This document shows, piece by piece, positions 7,422-9,295 of a stretch of DNA of 9,295 nucleotides. Under the pieces are notes generated by a model, which saw only the letters and a program-made list of their open reading frames with translations, was not told the DNA's origin and did no database searches. Source of the DNA: an uncultured Clostridia bacterium (GTDB lineage: Bacteria > Bacillota > Clostridia > UBA1381). How positions within the stretch are numbered: position 1 is the stretch's first letter; every line of letters begins with the position of its first letter. The stretch covers positions 1 to 9,295 of the forward strand of contig CAJTUY010000058.1 of NCBI GenBank assembly GCA_910579415.1, given 5' to 3'. Position numbers and translations under genes: made by a program.

Positions 7422-8942
7422 ATGGCACAAACTTGGAAAAAAGTTGTTGCTCTTTCGGCAGCAGCAATAATGCTTGCAGGTACGCTTGCAGGCTGTGGTC
7501 AGAAGACCGAATCAATAGATATGGAAAATCCGTCTATCAATGTTATGACAAAGGCGTTCCAGCCGGAGTCGGCAGGCTCTGAAAGTCCTGTCATGCAGGA
7601 ATTGGAGGAGTTTCTTGGCACAAAGCTTAACATTACATGGGCGCCGTCAACAAGCTATGACGAAAAAGTTACAACAGCAATGGGTTCGGGAACATATCCT
7701 CACGCAATGCTTGTAGGAACAAGAAGCTCAAGCGTTATTCAGGCTTCAAGAAATGACATCTTCTGGGACGTAACAGATAAATTGTCAGATGCAGCAAAGT
7801 ATCCTAATCTTGCTCAGACAAATCCGATGGTTAATCACAACATTTCAATTGATGGTAAGGTTTACGGTCTGTACCGCGCAAGAACAGTCGGCAGAGCAGG
7901 TATTTCAATCAGAAAGGATTGGCTTGATAAGTTAAATCTTGATATACCTAAGACAGTAGATGAGTTCTATAATGTATTAAAGGCATTTACAGAGCAGGAC
8001 CCGGACGGCAACGGTCAGAAGGACACATATGGTATGATTGTTACAGATTACCTTGACGGTCCTCTTAACAACCTTGCAATTTGGATGGGCGCTCCGAACG
8101 GCTACGGTCTTGATGAAAACGGCGAGCTTGTTCCGGCATTTATGACAGATGAATTTATGGATGCTCTTAATTTTATGAAGAAGTGCTATGATGAAGGTCT
8201 TATCAACAGCGATATGGCTACTTATTCATCAGATAAGTGGAACGAGCAGTTCCTTTCAGGTCAGGCAGGCGTAATCATAGACGTTGCCGACAGAGCAAGA
8301 AGACTTGCGCAGAATATGCAGGGTCAGAATCCTGACGCAGTTGTTGATGTATTCGGTTACGTTACAAAGGATGCTTCGTCAGAGCCGAGAACACTTCCGA
8401 CAACAGGTTATGACGGATATTATGTATTCCCGAAGGCTGCTGTTGCAACAGAAGAAGACCTTGACTTCGTACTTGGTGTAATGGATAAGGCAAATGACCA
8501 GGTGGCTCTTAATCTTATGAACTACGGTATTGAAGGCAGAAACTATGAACTTGATGCTGAAGGTTATGTTGTAAAGAAGGAAGACGAAGGTTTGAAGAAG
8601 GAATATGCTGACCTTAACCAGTTTGCAACAGGCATTATAGCAACAGAACTTAAGTTAAGATATACAGCTCCTGTTGCTGAAAAGATTGATAAGGTTTATG
8701 AGAACAACGAGCTTTATGCAGTAGCTAACCCTGCTGAACCGTATGTATCTGCAACATACTCAAAGAAGGGTCCTCAGCTTGACGCTATTATGGCTGAAGC
8801 TAAGACGAAGTATATTGTTGGTCAGATTACAGCTGATGAGTATAAGGCTGAAATTGAGAGATGGAAGTCAATGGGCGGCGCTGATGTAATTAAGGAAATC
8901 AACGAGGCTTATAAGGCTGACGATACAGTAAAAGCTGAATAA
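7422..8942 (+). CDS. Lipoprotein substrate-binding protein of the ABC importer (LplA/YtcQ-like)
   Basis: Read from 7422, this is a 506-residue extracellular solute-binding lipoprotein, the capture subunit for the two permeases encoded just upstream. The N-terminus has Lys6-Lys7, a hydrophobic stretch at 8-21 and the lipobox L-A-G-C, with Cys25 as the lipidated residue. The mature part resembles the SBP_bac_1 / LplA-type family of about 500 residues. Supporting segments are KDWLDKLNLDIPKTVDEF (165-182), the acidic loop DPDGNGQKDT (193-202, possibly calcium binding), YGIEGRNYEL (368-377) and a helical C-terminus from about 458, including KYIVGQITADEYKAEIERW (463-481). The protein should sit on the outer face of the membrane. 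The ligand is inferred to be an unsaturated rhamnogalacturonan oligosaccharide, because the locus encodes a PL11 lyase and a GH105 hydrolase. It is the last gene before a strong terminator. Confidence 0.93.
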   Translation: MAQTWKKVVALSAAAIMLAGTLAGCGQKTESIDMENPSINVMTKAFQPESAGSESPVMQELEEFLGTKLNITWAPSTSYDEKVTTAMGSGTYPHAMLVGTRSSSVIQASRNDIFWDVTDKLSDAAKYPNLAQTNPMVNHNISIDGKVYGLYRARTVGRAGISIRKDWLDKLNLDIPKTVDEFYNVLKAFTEQDPDGNGQKDTYGMIVTDYLDGPLNNLAIWMGAPNGYGLDENGELVPAFMTDEFMDALNFMKKCYDEGLINSDMATYSSDKWNEQFLSGQAGVIIDVADRARRLAQNMQGQNPDAVVDVFGYVTKDASSEPRTLPTTGYDGYYVFPKAAVATEEDLDFVLGVMDKANDQVALNLMNYGIEGRNYELDAEGYVVKKEDEGLKKEYADLNQFATGIIATELKLRYTAPVAEKIDKVYENNELYAVANPAEPYVSATYSKKGPQLDAIMAEAKTKYIVGQITADEYKAEIERWKSMGGADVIKEINEAYKADDTVKAE

Positions 8943-8951
8943 TATGAATTA

Positions 8952-8989
8952 AACAGAAGGCAAGTCATTGACTTGCCTTCTGTTGTTTT
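8952..8989 (+). terminator. Strong intrinsic terminator ending the transporter operon
   Basis: A perfect 15-bp stem (AACAGAAGGCAAGTC at 8952-8966 with GACTTGCCTTCTGTT at 8970-8984) has a three-base ATT loop and is followed by GTTTT. It starts nine bases after the binding-protein stop and marks the end of the recognisable pectin locus. Confidence 0.93.
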
Positions 8990-9037
8990 ATAAATACTGC
9001 GAAAGAAAAAGGGTTTTGTGAAATTAACTGATAGGAG

Positions 9038-9295
9038 ATGGTGGAGATTTCTGAGAAATGGATATGTGATTATGAATTGGTACAAAAAGCTATAACAGAT
9101 GATGAAAGCTGGAATATGTTATATGATATTTCTTATATTCACAAGGAAACTCATATGAGGCTCTGGATTGCATATTATAATTTGAGTTTGTTACATAGAA
9201 CCATACTTGATTGCAAGATTTTGGGATTAACAACAAACAGACAAATGCTCAGCCGTTTGAAAAAGATATATGGAAAAAAATGTTGTTTCAATAGT
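9038..9295 (+). CDS. Unrecognised partial open frame running off the window
   Basis: An open frame of 86 codons begins at ATG 9038 (or GTG 9041), just after in-frame TGA and TAG stops, and reaches the window end without a stop. I do not recognise the product. The visible part is predicted to be mostly helical and rich in Trp, Tyr, Leu and Lys, with cysteines at 10, 59, 82 and 83, and shows no signal peptide or membrane segment. By hand count, 9061-9295 has 70 G or C in 235 bases (about 30%), clearly poorer than the pectin genes, and codons such as ATA, TTG and TTA are common. AGGAG at 9033-9037 abuts the ATG, and even the GTG is only three bases away, so the start is poorly supported. The frame could be a gene with a non-standard start, a transferred gene or a decayed one. 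A chance frame of this length in AT-rich DNA is unlikely but possible. Confidence 0.4.
   Translation, partial: MVEISEKWICDYELVQKAITDDESWNMLYDISYIHKETHMRLWIAYYNLSLLHRTILDCKILGLTTNRQMLSRLKKIYGKKCCFNS

Noticed and set aside
9119..9295. Antisense open frame entering from the right edge of the window.
   Set aside because: Its translation is dominated by Phe/Leu/Lys from A/T runs and does not resemble a protein as well as the + strand frame does; no start or ribosome binding site is visible.

Overview
The window reads as a chromosomal segment of a Gram-positive, low-to-mid G+C member of the Firmicutes, most likely a pectin-using Clostridia species. The reasons are strong GGAGG-type ribosome binding sites, TTGACA/TATAAT-like promoters, stem-loop terminators ending in T-runs, a lipobox-type binding protein, and S-layer homology (SLH) repeats as the surface anchor. 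A gut pectin specialist such as Monoglobus is a reasonable guess, but the sequence alone does not fix the genus.

All recognisable genes lie on the + strand and form a small rhamnogalacturonan-I utilisation locus in three apparent transcription units. Unit 1 (84-2837) encodes a secreted family PL11 rhamnogalacturonan lyase with three C-terminal SLH repeats, closed by a terminator at 2847-2874. Unit 2 (2953-5097) has its own promoter and encodes a 714-residue cytoplasmic protein. Its C-terminal half is a GH105 unsaturated rhamnogalacturonyl hydrolase and its N-terminal ~330 residues look like a beta-rich accessory region; a terminator follows at 5122-5153. Unit 3 (5462-8942) sits behind a 364-bp non-coding leader with a good promoter. 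It encodes two membrane permeases and a lipoprotein binding protein of the LplB/YtcP/LplA (CUT1 oligosaccharide) type and ends at a perfect 15-bp hairpin terminator (8952-8989). A small hairpin separates the permeases from the binding protein.

The inferred workflow is as follows. The wall-anchored lyase cuts the rhamnose-galacturonate backbone by beta-elimination and leaves unsaturated oligosaccharides. The lipoprotein captures these and the two permeases import them, powered by an ATPase encoded elsewhere. The cytoplasmic GH105 enzyme then removes the unsaturated galacturonyl group. No regulator and no ATPase gene is present in the window.

Downstream, from 9038 to the window edge, lies an AT-rich open frame (86 codons, no stop) of unrecognised function that differs in composition from the locus. 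It is the only clearly unexplained coding signal. I found no tRNA, rRNA, CRISPR array, insertion sequence or recognisable riboswitch, and no convincing undescribed system. The unusual points are the domain architectures, the regulatory sequences and the unknown partial gene.
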